Of a stretch of 64,000 nucleotides of DNA, positions 35,190 to 44,717 are shown one piece after another (position 1 is the stretch's first letter; each line of letters begins with the position of its first letter). The notes beneath the pieces were generated by a model. The model saw nothing but the letters and a program-made list of their open reading frames with translations. It was not told the DNA's origin and made no database searches. Source of the stretch: Desulfurobacteriaceae bacterium (GTDB lineage Bacteria; Aquificota; Aquificia; Desulfurobacteriales; Desulfurobacteriaceae); assembly GCA_026987115.1 (NCBI GenBank), contig JALSNF010000045.1, positions 27,061 to 91,060 on the forward strand, read 5' to 3'. Position numbers and translations under genes: made by a program.

Positions 35190-37370
35190 TTAGGCCTCCA
35201 AGATTTCACATTTTATACCACTTAGGAAGGGAAAATTGCCCCTTAAAAGGGAAGATATGTCCCTCGTAAACCTCTCAACCCTTAAAAGGGCGTGTCCTTT
35301 GGGAACAGAGGCGTCTGGAACGGCTTGAACTTGGAGCTCCTTGTTTTCTACCCTCAAAGAGACAAGCTTAGGCTCTCTTAACTCTTGAGAGTTTAAAAGG
35401 AGCTCCCTTTTCCCAGAAACTTTCACAACATTCTCAGAGTAGTAGCTTACCGAGTTCCAACCTGTTCTATTGGGAAGAACCGTAAGGAGGAGCTCTCTTT
35501 TCCTGTGGAGAACTTTTTTACCTGGCTCTTTAATTAAAGGAACCTGTTTTTCCTTGGAAGAAATCCCTTTTGAAGGCAGGTATTTTAAAACTTCCAAAAG
35601 AGAGAACGGAGTTTCTAAAACGCTGTCAAGTGAGAGCTCCCCTTCAATGCCTTTAAAAGTTCCCCTTTTCTCTAACCCTAACTCAATCGGGATAACAAGG
35701 TCAGCCTGGGAGACTTCGGGAGTGTAAAAGGGAGTAAAGATAACCGTAAAGTCGGCACTTGGGAGCTCCACTCCCGGAAAGTCCCTTTCAAGCTCACAGT
35801 TGATTAAAACGTTTACTTCTCCTTTTAAGTTTGAAGGTTCTACAAGGTCAAAAAGCTCTACAACTTTAAGGGAGTTTGCCTTAGGAGGAATAGCTACAAG
35901 GGGAGCTCCTGCTCTGTCTGCTAAGAAGGCAACGGTCTTCCCTATCTCTTCCGACTCAACCGAGAACGGGACATTTCCTCCTACAACAAAGGAGAGCTTC
36001 TTACCCCTTAAGCTCTTAGCAACAGAATCTATCTCCTTGTTTCCACTCTGATAGGAAGAGTCAAAGGTTCCAACTATTAAGTGCTTTAAGGTATCTATTA
36101 TCTCCTCTTGAGGAACAAGTAAAGTAGAGAAGCTAACAGAGTCAAGCTTAGAAGGGAAGGTACCAAGCCTTATTAGTCTTTTACCCTTTTGAATTACTGC
36201 AAGCCTCAGCAAAGTAGCAATTACAGGGGTAAACTCCTCAATAAAGTCTCCAAGGACGAACACAACATCTGAAGAGTAAATAGAGCTAAAAAGGGAAGTG
36301 TTAAGAGCTCCCGTTATTGAAGCAATGCCCCTTAAGAGTTTATAGTAGCCGTAGGAATCTGAAACCGCTTTACCACCAAATACATCCCTTATTTTTGTAA
36401 GCTCCTCGCTGGTGAGGGAGCTCTCAAGGAAAAGGTTAACCTCCCTACCTTCAAGTTTCTCTTTTAAAACTTCTACTGCCTTCTCAAAGTCAACCTTAAC
36501 GAGGCTATCTCCCTGCCTTAAGAGGGGCTCCTTTAACCTCTTCTCAGAGTAAATTATGTCCCAGCCCCACTTCCCCCTAACGCACAAGTATCCCTTATTG
36601 TGGCCTCTGTTTACTCCTATCCTTCCAACTACCCTTTTAACTTTTCCGTGGTAGCTGTCAACTTCTATTGTGCACCCTGAACCGCAAAGGGAACAGGTAG
36701 TCCAGGTTTTATCCATTCTCCAAGGCCTATCCTTATACTTAAAGGCCCTATCTAAAAGGGAACCTACCGGACAGACATCAACACAACTTCCACAGTGTTC
36801 ACATCCCCCCTCAAGGAAGTCCCCGTTAAAGGGAGATATGTAAGCCTTATAACCTCTGTTTAGAATCCCTAAAACCCTGTTTCCCATGTTCTCGCCACAC
36901 ATCCTTATGCAACGGCGGCAGAGAATACACCTGTCGTTGTCTATTTCAATTAAAGGGCCTTTAATTACTATGTCCTTTTCCCTTCTCTTTTCTCTGTACC
37001 TGCTCTTTTTCGGGCCGTTTCTAAAGCCCGTCATCTGAAGCTCACACTCTCCAGACTTATCGCAGATGGGACACTCTAAAGTGTGGTTGTTTAAGATTAG
37101 CTCAATAACTCCGGCCCTTGCCCTCTTTACCCTCTCAGTGTTGGTCTTAACTACCATGTCTGGCATGGCCTTTAAAGTGCACGCCGTAACTAGGCGGGGA
37201 GCTCCCTCAACCTCAACTAAGCACACCCTACAGGCTCCCTCTGGCCTTAACTCTTTGTGGTAGCAGAAAACGGGGATAACTATCCCGTTCCTCTCTGCAA
37301 CTTCTAAAACAGTATCTCCCGCAAAAGCTTCACACTCTTTACCGTCAATAACTATCTTGAAACTCTCCAT
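35190..37370 (-). CDS. nuoG: NADH-quinone oxidoreductase subunit G
   Basis: N-terminal 2Fe-2S/His-Cys3 (CYHKELRPEGACRVCLVEVEGAPRL), 4Fe-4S motifs (CRRCIRMCGENMG, CEHCGSCVDVCP), molybdopterin-like domain. Confidence 0.93.
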   Translation of the reverse strand: MESFKIVIDGKECEAFAGDTVLEVAERNGIVIPVFCYHKELRPEGACRVCLVEVEGAPRLVTACTLKAMPDMVVKTNTERVKRARAGVIELILNNHTLECPICDKSGECELQMTGFRNGPKKSRYREKRREKDIVIKGPLIEIDNDRCILCRRCIRMCGENMGNRVLGILNRGYKAYISPFNGDFLEGGCEHCGSCVDVCPVGSLLDRAFKYKDRPWRMDKTWTTCSLCGSGCTIEVDSYHGKVKRVVGRIGVNRGHNKGYLCVRGKWGWDIIYSEKRLKEPLLRQGDSLVKVDFEKAVEVLKEKLEGREVNLFLESSLTSEELTKIRDVFGGKAVSDSYGYYKLLRGIASITGALNTSLFSSIYSSDVVFVLGDFIEEFTPVIATLLRLAVIQKGKRLIRLGTFPSKLDSVSFSTLLVPQEEIIDTLKHLIVGTFDSSYQSGNKEIDSVAKSLRGKKLSFVVGGNVPFSVESEEIGKTVAFLADRAGAPLVAIPPKANSLKVVELFDLVEPSNLKGEVNVLINCELERDFPGVELPSADFTVIFTPFYTPEVSQADLVIPIELGLEKRGTFKGIEGELSLDSVLETPFSLLEVLKYLPSKGISSKEKQVPLIKEPGKKVLHRKRELLLTVLPNRTGWNSVSYYSENVVKVSGKRELLLNSQELREPKLVSLRVENKELQVQAVPDASVPKGHALLRVERFTRDISSLLRGNFPFLSGIKCEILEA

Positions 37371-38635
37371 TAGCTACTCCTGAAGGGGCATTTTCCACCT
37401 TTAATGTGAGCTAAGTACTCTTCTTTAAACTTCCTAACGGTTGAACCAACCGGGTTGTGAGCGGCCATTCCAAGGCCACAAAAAGAGTTCTCCATAGTCT
37501 CACACACAGAGAGGACAACCTCAAGGTCCTCTTCAACGCCCCTTCCCCCTTCAATCCTCTCAAGTATCCTAACGAGCCAGTCGGTTCCTTCCCTGCAGGG
37601 GGTACACTTACCGCAGGACTCGTGTCTAAAGAACTTTATAAGCCTTAAAGCAGCGTTAACTATACAGTCTGTCTCGTCAAGAACCATAATAGCCCCTGAA
37701 CCGAGCATTGTTCCAGCCTTAGCAAGGGAGGGAAAGTCCATAGGAACGCTTATCTCCTCTGAAGTTAAAACGGAGCTTGAAGCACCTCCGGGGAAAACTG
37801 CCTTAAGTTTCCTGTCTTTAACTATTCCTCCGGCGTGTTCAAAAATTATCTCCTCTAGCTTTGTTCCCATTGGGAGCTCGTAAACTCCCGGCCTTTTAAC
37901 CTTCCCGCTAACGGGAAAGAGCTTTGGACCGGGACAGTCCGGAGAGCCTATCTGGGAGTACCACTTACCTCCCCTCTCTATTATTAGAGGAATGTTTGCC
38001 AAGGTTTCAACGTTGTTTACAACCGTTGGCTTCCACAAGTAGCCTGCGTTAACCGGAAAGGGAGGCTTTATCCTAGGCTCTCCCCTCTTTCCCTCCATAG
38101 ACTCAATTAAGGCAGTCTCTTCACCGCAGATGTAAGCACCTGCTCCACTGTGAACGTAAAGGTCAAAGGAGAAATCACTTCCCAGTATGTTTTCTCCCAG
38201 GAAGCCCTTTTGGTAAGCTTCACTTATAGCCCTTTCAAGGATTTTCCTACCTATTGGGTACTCTCCCCTTAAGTAAATGTACCCATACCTGCAACCTGTA
38301 GCGTAAGCACCTATGAGCATACCCTCTATTAAAGCGTGGGGGTCTTTCTCTATAATTACCCTGTCTTTAAAGGTGCAGGGCTCTCCTTCGTCAGCGTTGC
38401 AGACAAAGAACTTGGGCTCTTTTATGTCTGCTGCTGCAAATTCCCACTTTAAACCCGTCGGAAATCCCGCTCCTCCTCTTCCCCTTAAACCGCTGAGTTT
38501 TACCTCTTCAACAACATCTTCAGGGGACATCTCCTTTAAGGCCTTCTGAAAGGCCCTGTAGCCACCCCCTTTAAGGTAAACCTCTATGGTGTGGGAGTTC
38601 TCTTTTTCTACGTTCCTAAGGAGAAGCTTTTCCAT
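37370..38635 (-). CDS. nuoF: NADH-quinone oxidoreductase subunit F
   Basis: GLRGRGGAGFPTGLKW; FVCNADEGEPCTFKDR; HESCGKCTPCREG. Confidence 0.96.
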   Translation of the reverse strand: MEKLLLRNVEKENSHTIEVYLKGGGYRAFQKALKEMSPEDVVEEVKLSGLRGRGGAGFPTGLKWEFAAADIKEPKFFVCNADEGEPCTFKDRVIIEKDPHALIEGMLIGAYATGCRYGYIYLRGEYPIGRKILERAISEAYQKGFLGENILGSDFSFDLYVHSGAGAYICGEETALIESMEGKRGEPRIKPPFPVNAGYLWKPTVVNNVETLANIPLIIERGGKWYSQIGSPDCPGPKLFPVSGKVKRPGVYELPMGTKLEEIIFEHAGGIVKDRKLKAVFPGGASSSVLTSEEISVPMDFPSLAKAGTMLGSGAIMVLDETDCIVNAALRLIKFFRHESCGKCTPCREGTDWLVRILERIEGGRGVEEDLEVVLSVCETMENSFCGLGMAAHNPVGSTVRKFKEEYLAHIKGGKCPFRSS

Positions 38636-39118
38636 TTAATCTCCCTTCCAGCCGAACTTCTTTAAGATTGTCGGGAGCTCCTCTTTTTTTACCTTCAAAA
38701 ACCTCTCCTCGTTTACGGTAATTGCGGGAGCTCCGTCGCAAAGTCCCATACACTCGTACTCCTCTAAAGTAAAGAGACCGTCTTTAGTTGTCTCGCCTAC
38801 CTTCACTCCAAGGAGCCTTTCAAGCTCTTCTAAAAGGGAGTAAGAGCCGTTTAACATACAAGACAAGTTGGTGCACACCCTTATTACGTATTTTCCTTTC
38901 CTTTCAGTGTGAAACATAGCGTAAAACCTTGCCGCTTCTTCAACTTCAACCAGAGGAACTCCAAGCTCAGAAGAGATTATCCTCATAACTTCGTGGTCTA
39001 TACAGGGAAAGTTCTTCTCTGCAATCCAAAGGGCAGGAAGCGTATAGGACTTTAAACTAGGATATTTACCCTCTTCCTTTAGCTTCCTAACTTCCTCTCT
39101 AAACTCATCGTAAGTCAT
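38636..39118 (-). CDS. nuoE: NADH-quinone oxidoreductase subunit E
   Basis: Thioredoxin-like 2Fe-2S (VCTNLSCMLNGSYSLL...ECMGLCDGAPAITVN). Confidence 0.93.
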   Translation of the reverse strand: MTYDEFREEVRKLKEEGKYPSLKSYTLPALWIAEKNFPCIDHEVMRIISSELGVPLVEVEEAARFYAMFHTERKGKYVIRVCTNLSCMLNGSYSLLEELERLLGVKVGETTKDGLFTLEEYECMGLCDGAPAITVNEERFLKVKKEELPTILKKFGWKGD

Positions 39119-40296
39119 CTGTCAACCTCTCCCATTAACGGGTCAAGACTGCCTATTATTGAAATCACGTCTGCAACGTAGTGCCCTTTCAAGAGCTCAG
39201 GGAGTATAGAAATGTTTATGAGAGAAGGGGGTCTAATCCTTAACCTGTAAGGCTTATTTGTCCCATCGCTAACTATGTAATAGCCGAGCTCTCCCCTTGG
39301 CCCTTCAACTGCGGCGTAAACTTCTCCCTTTGGAGGAGTTAAACCGTGAATAACGAGCTCAAAGTGCTGAATAAGGCCTACCATAGTGTTATAAACCTCT
39401 TCTTTTGGAGGAAGGATAACGGTAGTGTCTTCTATCTGAACGGGCCCTTGAGGCATTTTACTTAAACACTCCTTTATTATCTTTACAGACTCCCTCATCT
39501 CGTCCATTCTTACCTTATACCTGTCGTAAACATCACCGTTATGGTAAACGGGGACTTTAAAGTCAATCTCCCCGTAAACGCAGTAAGGGTAGTACTTCCT
39601 AACGTCGTAATCACAGCCGGCGGCCCTTAAGGTAGGACCGGTTATTCCCCAGTTTATTGCAGTTTCTTTATCAATAATCCCTACTCCTTTAGTCCTTGAA
39701 AGCCATATCCTGTTTTCACTTAAAAGGTCCTCATACTCATCTAGCTTTAAAGGAAAGAGTTCCAAAAACTCGTTAAGCTCTTCAAGGAACTTCTCTGTAG
39801 CGTCTGCCGCAACCCCTCCTATTCTCATATAGCCAGTGTGGAGCCTTCCCCCTGCTATCTCTTCAAAGAGGTCCAAAACCTTCTCCCTCTCTCTAAAAGC
39901 GTAGAGGAAAACGCTCATTGCTCCAAGCTCTAAGGCGTGGGTTCCAAGCCAGATTAAGTGGGAGGAGATTCTTGTAAGCTCAGCCATTATTACCCTTAAA
40001 AACTGGGCTCTGCGGGGAACCTTATCCTCTATCCCAAGGAGCTTTTCCACTGCAAGGACGAAACCAAGCTCGTTTGTGTTGGCGGAAACGTAGTCCACCC
40101 TATCAAAAACAGGTAATATCTGCATGTACTTACGGTTCTCTGCAAGCTTCTCAACTCCCCTGTGGACATAGCCTATTATTGAATCGGCGCCTACTATCTT
40201 TTCACCTTTAAGCTCAAGAACCAGCCTTAAAACCCCGTGAGTTGACGGGTGCTGAGGACCCATATTTAAAATCAAGTCTGCCCTTTCCTTCTCCAT
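39115..40296 (-). CDS. nuoD: NADH-quinone oxidoreductase subunit D
   Basis: LNMGPQHPSTHGVLRLVLELKGE; DYVSANTNELGF; AVEGPRGELGYYIVSDG. Confidence 0.96.
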   Translation of the reverse strand: MEKERADLILNMGPQHPSTHGVLRLVLELKGEKIVGADSIIGYVHRGVEKLAENRKYMQILPVFDRVDYVSANTNELGFVLAVEKLLGIEDKVPRRAQFLRVIMAELTRISSHLIWLGTHALELGAMSVFLYAFREREKVLDLFEEIAGGRLHTGYMRIGGVAADATEKFLEELNEFLELFPLKLDEYEDLLSENRIWLSRTKGVGIIDKETAINWGITGPTLRAAGCDYDVRKYYPYCVYGEIDFKVPVYHNGDVYDRYKVRMDEMRESVKIIKECLSKMPQGPVQIEDTTVILPPKEEVYNTMVGLIQHFELVIHGLTPPKGEVYAAVEGPRGELGYYIVSDGTNKPYRLRIRPPSLINISILPELLKGHYVADVISIIGSLDPLMGEVDR

Positions 40297-40299
40297 ACT

Positions 40300-40785
40300 T
40301 TACTCCCAGTCCCAAACTTCGCAGGGCTCCTCTTTGCCTTCAAGGGGAAAGTCCTTCCTTAAGGGGAAGTAGGGGTACTTCTGAGGTAATAGGAGTTTTT
40401 TAAGCTCCCTGCCTGTAAACTTAATTCCAAACATCTCGTAAACTTCCCTCTCTGTCCAGTCAGCGCTCTTCCAAAGGTTTATAACAGAAGGTAGCTCGTC
40501 ATTTTCAGCCCAACACTTAACCCTCAAGTTGTGTTTGAAAGTAAGGGAGCGCAAGTGATAGACAACAACAAAACGGGGTTCCCTATCCGGGAAGTCAACG
40601 GCGGTAAGGTCAACCAGCATGTCCATAAGGAAGTTCTCGTTGTGCTTTAAGAAAGCCATAAAGTCTAAAAGGGAACTCTTAGAAACGGTAATGGAAACTT
40701 CACCTCTAAAGAGCTTTGTCTCCTTTAATTCATCTTTAAACTCCTCTTTTAAGAGCTCCAAAAGCTCTTCCCTTATGTAGAGCAT
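40300..40785 (-). CDS. nuoC: NADH-quinone oxidoreductase subunit C
   Basis: DLTAVDFPDREPRFVVVYHLRS; DWTEREVYEMFGIKF; RKDFPLEG. Confidence 0.94.
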   Translation of the reverse strand: MLYIREELLELLKEEFKDELKETKLFRGEVSITVSKSSLLDFMAFLKHNENFLMDMLVDLTAVDFPDREPRFVVVYHLRSLTFKHNLRVKCWAENDELPSVINLWKSADWTEREVYEMFGIKFTGRELKKLLLPQKYPYFPLRKDFPLEGKEEPCEVWDWE

Positions 40786-41258
40786 TCTCTTTCCTCACCT
40801 ACAACTATTGGTCTGTCTCTCTTTATCTTCTTCTGAAGGAGGATTAAGGCTTCGTAGAAAGCTTCAGGTTTTGGAGCACATCCCGGAACATAGACATCAA
40901 CAGGAACTATACAGTCTAAACCCCTTAAAGTTGAGTAGGTTTGAAAGATGTTTCCGCTAATTGCACAGCTGCCTATAGCAATGGCCCACTTAGGGTCAGG
41001 CATCTGTTCCCAAAGTCTCTTTATTATAGGCGCCATCTTCCTACTTATAGTCCCACACATAATAAGCAGGTCGCACTGTCTGGGAGTGTTCCTAAAGATA
41101 ACTCCAAACCTGTCAAAGTCGTACCTTGATGCTGCAGCTGCCATCATCTCAATTCCGCAGCAAGCAGTTGCAAAAGCTAAAGGCCAAAGGGCCCCTTTTC
41201 TTCCCCAGTTTATAAGTTCTTCAAGCTTCGTTAAGAAAATTCCTTCCCTTATTCCCAT
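40773..41258 (-). CDS. nuoB: NADH-quinone oxidoreductase subunit B
   Basis: LWPLAFATACCGIEMMAAAASRYDFDRFGV; VDVYVPGCAPKPEAFYEAL. Confidence 0.96.
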   Translation of the reverse strand: MGIREGIFLTKLEELINWGRKGALWPLAFATACCGIEMMAAAASRYDFDRFGVIFRNTPRQCDLLIMCGTISRKMAPIIKRLWEQMPDPKWAIAIGSCAISGNIFQTYSTLRGLDCIVPVDVYVPGCAPKPEAFYEALILLQKKIKRDRPIVVGEERECST

Positions 41259-41614
41259 TTCAGAGCTCCCTTAAACAAGGCATAAAGGAAACCTATAAGG
41301 AGTATCCCCACAAAGAGGAAAGCCTCAACTACCCCTAAAACTCCGAGCTTTCTAAAGGCGACTGCCCAAGGAAAGAGGAAAACAGTCTCAAGGTCAAAGA
41401 GGAGGAAAACCAAGGCCAAGACGTAGAAAAAAGCAAAGTACCTCCTGTTTAAAGGTGCAATTCTTGGAATGCCACACTCGTAGGGTTCATACTTCCCTTC
41501 TTCTTTCTTATCAATTTTAAGGAACCTGTTCGTTATAAGGTTTATGTTGGGTACCAAAAGTGCAACAGCAATGGCTACAAGAGAGAAGACAAAGAGAACC
41601 AAGTAGCTTTCCAA
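41249..41614 (-). CDS. nuoA: NADH-quinone oxidoreductase subunit A
   Basis: YEPYECGIPRI; FALVFLLFDLETVFLFPWAVAF. Confidence 0.94.
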   Translation of the reverse strand: MESYLVLFVFSLVAIAVALLVPNINLITNRFLKIDKKEEGKYEPYECGIPRIAPLNRRYFAFFYVLALVFLLFDLETVFLFPWAVAFRKLGVLGVVEAFLFVGILLIGFLYALFKGALKWE

Positions 41615-41675
41615 GCCTTCAACCTCTCTTTAGGGGATAAACTTTCCCAAATTTTAACAATTTTTTTACAAAAAG

Positions 41676-42323
41676 TTAACGGCACTTGGAAAGCTCTTCG
41701 TCCTCAACTTCTTCAAACTTACACCTTCCCATCTGGTAAAGGTCGTTCCCGTATATGTCGTTAACTACAAAGGCAGGGAAGTCTTCAACAACAAGCCTTC
41801 TAATTGCCTCAGGTCCTAAATCTTCGTAAGCTACAACTTCTGCGCTTTTAACGCACCTTGCAAGGTAGGCCGCCGCACCTCCAACTGCTCCAAAGTAAAC
41901 CCCTTTATACTCCTTTATAGCCTCTATTACCTCCTTACTCCTGGTTCCTTTACCAATCATTCCCTTTAAACCTTCTCTTAAAAGCCTCGGAGCGTAAGGG
42001 TCCATTCTGTAGCTGGTAGTGGGACCTACAGAGCCAATAGGCCTTCCCGGTTTGGCAGGGGCTGGACCTGCGTAGTATATTACTTGTCCTTTAAGCTCTA
42101 TTGGGAGCTCCTCGCCTCTATCCAAAGCTTCAACCAGCCTCTTATGGGCAGCGTCCCTTGCAGTATATATAACTCCGCTTATTAAGACCAAGTCTCCTGC
42201 CCTTAAGTTTTCTAAAACTCCTTCACTTGTTATAGGAGCCTTTATCTTCTTTGCGGACATGCAAAACCTCCACTTCCCTTTTCTTCCAAGTATAGCAAAA
42301 AAGGCTAAATTTCCCACGGACAA
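41676..42323 (-). CDS. Fumarate hydratase class I beta (C-terminal) subunit
   Basis: LRAGDLVLISGVIYTARDAAHKRL; YYAGPAPAKPGRPIGSVGPTTSYRMD; FGAVGGAAA; probable true start at internal MSAKKIKAP. Confidence 0.88.
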   Translation of the reverse strand: MSVGNLAFFAILGRKGKWRFCMSAKKIKAPITSEGVLENLRAGDLVLISGVIYTARDAAHKRLVEALDRGEELPIELKGQVIYYAGPAPAKPGRPIGSVGPTTSYRMDPYAPRLLREGLKGMIGKGTRSKEVIEAIKEYKGVYFGAVGGAAAYLARCVKSAEVVAYEDLGPEAIRRLVVEDFPAFVVNDIYGNDLYQMGRCKFEEVEDEELSKCR

Positions 42324-42345
42324 AACTTAGTTAGAGGGAACTAAC

Positions 42346-43062
42346 TTGAGGTTAAAGGTCATCTTACCAATAGTTTTAATTTTTCTAAGCCTTTTAGGGA
42401 AGGCTAAGTCGCAAGACATAAGTTTTAAGGTTTACTCGCACATTAACCTTTCAAAGCTTCCTATAAGTGAGAGGAAAAGAAAGTTCATTGAAATTATGTT
42501 ACCCCTTATAGAAAGGGCAAACAGAGAGGTTTTAAAGGAAAGGGCTTTCATACTTGAAGTTTCTAACAAGAAAGCGATAACCTTAAAGGAAGAGAGGAAA
42601 CTAGGGGAGCTCTACGCAAAGTATAGAGCTAAGAGCTTAAAAGACCTTTTACTCAAGGTTAACTCTGTTCCCGTAGGTTTAGTGCTGGCGCAGGCTGCAG
42701 TTGAGAGCGGTTGGGGAACTTCAAGGTTTTTCGTTTTAGCCAACAACGCCTTTGGAACATATACCTTTATGAAGAAGAAGTGTCTAAAAGCAAGATTTTC
42801 AGAAGCCTGCCTTAAGTACTACCCCAACCTTTACGATTCTGTGAGAGACTACATATACAACCTTAACGTTGGGTGGGCTTACGAGAAGTTTAGAAAGTTA
42901 AGGGAAAAAGGAGCAGACATATATAAACTTGCAGAGAGTTTGTATTCTTATTCAACTTTAGGAGGAAGGTATGTTCTGCTGGTTAAAAAGGTTATCCGTC
43001 ATAACGGTCTTGACTCTATTAGCTCTACTGAGCTTGCCTCAAACTTCCCAGGGAGAAGATAA
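42346..43062 (+). CDS. Exported glucosaminidase-domain protein (Bax/FlgJ-like)
   Basis: Signal peptide; GLVLAQAAVESGWGTSRFFVLANNAFGTYTF; TTG start. Confidence 0.82.
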   Translation: MRLKVILPIVLIFLSLLGKAKSQDISFKVYSHINLSKLPISERKRKFIEIMLPLIERANREVLKERAFILEVSNKKAITLKEERKLGELYAKYRAKSLKDLLLKVNSVPVGLVLAQAAVESGWGTSRFFVLANNAFGTYTFMKKKCLKARFSEACLKYYPNLYDSVRDYIYNLNVGWAYEKFRKLREKGADIYKLAESLYSYSTLGGRYVLLVKKVIRHNGLDSISSTELASNFPGRR

Positions 43063-44053
43063 CTACGCCACCGTTTTCATATACCACAGGTTTGGGGATA
43101 AGAGGTACCCTTCAACTTCCGTCTCGCTGGAAGAGTTTAAAAAACAGTTAACCTACTTAAAGAAACACGGCTACAGGGCTATAACTGTAAGGGAGCTCTA
43201 CCGGATAGTAAAAGAAGGCAAGGAAATACCCCCAAAAACAGTGCTTATAACCATTGACGACGGATATAAAACGACTTTCAAAGCCTTTAAACTGCTAAAG
43301 GAGTTTAACTTCCCCTTTACAGTATTCCTCTACATGGAAGCGGTGGGAAGGTATCCAGACTTCCTTACATTGAAACAGATTAGAGAAATGGAAAAGAGCG
43401 GACTAGTTGAGTTTGAAAACCACCTTTACAGCCATCCAAGACTGGCCAAATATAGAGTTAAACTCAGTAAAAAAGAATATTTAAAGTTCCTTGAAAGAGA
43501 GGCTGAGCTTTCAGAAAAAAAGTTTAAGGAGATATTTAAAAGGAAACCTCAGTTTCTGGCCTTTCCTTACGGAGAATACGACAGGTTGTCTGTTAAGTTC
43601 TTTAAAAACAGGGGCTACAAACTGCTATTTACTCAAGACAGGGGAAGCTATTCCGGAAGTGGCATTCTCGTTCCCAGAATGGCCGTAGTAGGAAGTTGGG
43701 CCTCCTTTAAGAAGTTTGTAAGGGACTTAAAGGTTAGACCCCTCCCAGTAGTTGAGCATAAACCTCCTTACGGAGTTATAAGGGAAAACTCAGTGCTCCC
43801 AGAATTTAAAGTGGAAGGGATAGAGAAGTACGATAACTGTTCAGTTTACGCTACAAAGAACGGGTGGGTAAAGGCAGAGGAAAACAAAGAAGGAGAGGTA
43901 AAAGCTGTAAGGCCAATTTCAATTAAAACCCTTTCAACCAGAATAGGTATTAGGTGTTATGAAAAGAAAGGGAGGGGAAAAGCTGAGTTTTTCTACTTAG
44001 TAATTAAGGGGGCAAAGCCCCCAGTAAAGACTAAGAAAGGATTTCGTCAATAG
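42971..44053 (+). CDS. Exported polysaccharide deacetylase
   Basis: ATVFIYHRFG; VLITIDDGYKTTFKAF; FAFPYGEYD; signal peptide MFCWLKRLSVITVLTLLALLSLPQTSQGE. Confidence 0.88.
   Translation: MFCWLKRLSVITVLTLLALLSLPQTSQGEDNYATVFIYHRFGDKRYPSTSVSLEEFKKQLTYLKKHGYRAITVRELYRIVKEGKEIPPKTVLITIDDGYKTTFKAFKLLKEFNFPFTVFLYMEAVGRYPDFLTLKQIREMEKSGLVEFENHLYSHPRLAKYRVKLSKKEYLKFLEREAELSEKKFKEIFKRKPQFLAFPYGEYDRLSVKFFKNRGYKLLFTQDRGSYSGSGILVPRMAVVGSWASFKKFVRDLKVRPLPVVEHKPPYGVIRENSVLPEFKVEGIEKYDNCSVYATKNGWVKAEENKEGEVKAVRPISIKTLSTRIGIRCYEKKGRGKAEFFYLVIKGAKPPVKTKKGFRQ
44008..44022 (-). terminator. Hairpin downstream of the peroxiredoxin gene, embedded in the end of the convergent deacetylase CDS
   Basis: GGGGGC AAA GCCCCC perfect 6-bp stem, 9 nt beyond the prx stop codon; no strong U tract. 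Confidence 0.45.
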
Positions 44054-44633
44054 TGATAACCGTTCCAACCTTTCCTGCAATGTCAGGCCCAGGCTTAAGG
44101 GTCTTCTTACCTGGCCTCCAGTTTGCAGGACATACTTCATCTGGATGCTCGTAAACGTACTTCCAAGCGTCAAGCTGTCTTAAGAGCTCGTTTACGTTCC
44201 TTCCTACAGGTGGGTTTAAAACCTCTTCGGCTACTATAACTCCGTCAGGGTTAATTATGAACCTTCCCCTTCTTGCAAGTCCTGCCTCTTCAATGTAAAC
44301 GCCGTACTTCTTCGCAGTTTCCCCTGTAGGGTCTGCAGCAAGGGGGAACTTTAGGTCTTTTAAGAGGGGCTCAACTTCGCAGAAGAGCTGGTGGCTAAAG
44401 TGGGTATCTGTTGAAACTGCAAGGACCTCAGCACCCTTTGCCCTGATTTCGTCAATTTTAGCGTTTACTGCGGCAATCTCTGTTGGACATACGAAGGTAA
44501 AGTCTGCAGGGTAGAAACAGAGAACTAAAAACTTTCCCTGATAGTCGCTAAGCTTTACCTGTGTGTAGGTCTTCTGAACCGGGTCGTAGGCTTGGAGTTC
44601 AAACTCTGGAGCTTTCTGGCCTACTAATGCCAT
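44031..44633 (-). CDS. 2-Cys peroxiredoxin (AhpC/Prx family)
   Basis: FYPADFTFVCPTEIAA and C-terminal EVCPANW. Confidence 0.95.
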   Translation of the reverse strand: MALVGQKAPEFELQAYDPVQKTYTQVKLSDYQGKFLVLCFYPADFTFVCPTEIAAVNAKIDEIRAKGAEVLAVSTDTHFSHQLFCEVEPLLKDLKFPLAADPTGETAKKYGVYIEEAGLARRGRFIINPDGVIVAEEVLNPPVGRNVNELLRQLDAWKYVYEHPDEVCPANWRPGKKTLKPGPDIAGKVGTVITIDEILS

Positions 44634-44664
44634 CTCTTACCTCCTGATATTTATTTTCATTTTC

Positions 44665-44693
44665 ATTATACTAATTTAGGAGAGACTTACCAA
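44665..44693 (-). promoter_or_regulatory. Putative sigma70 promoter of the peroxiredoxin gene (TTGGTA, 17-nt spacer, TATAAT)
   Basis: On the minus strand TTGGTA-agtctctcctaaattag-TATAAT, followed by GAAAATGAAAATAAAT repeats. Confidence 0.6.
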
Positions 44694-44717
44694 AAAACAA
44701 GCCCGGAGTAAGCAGTT

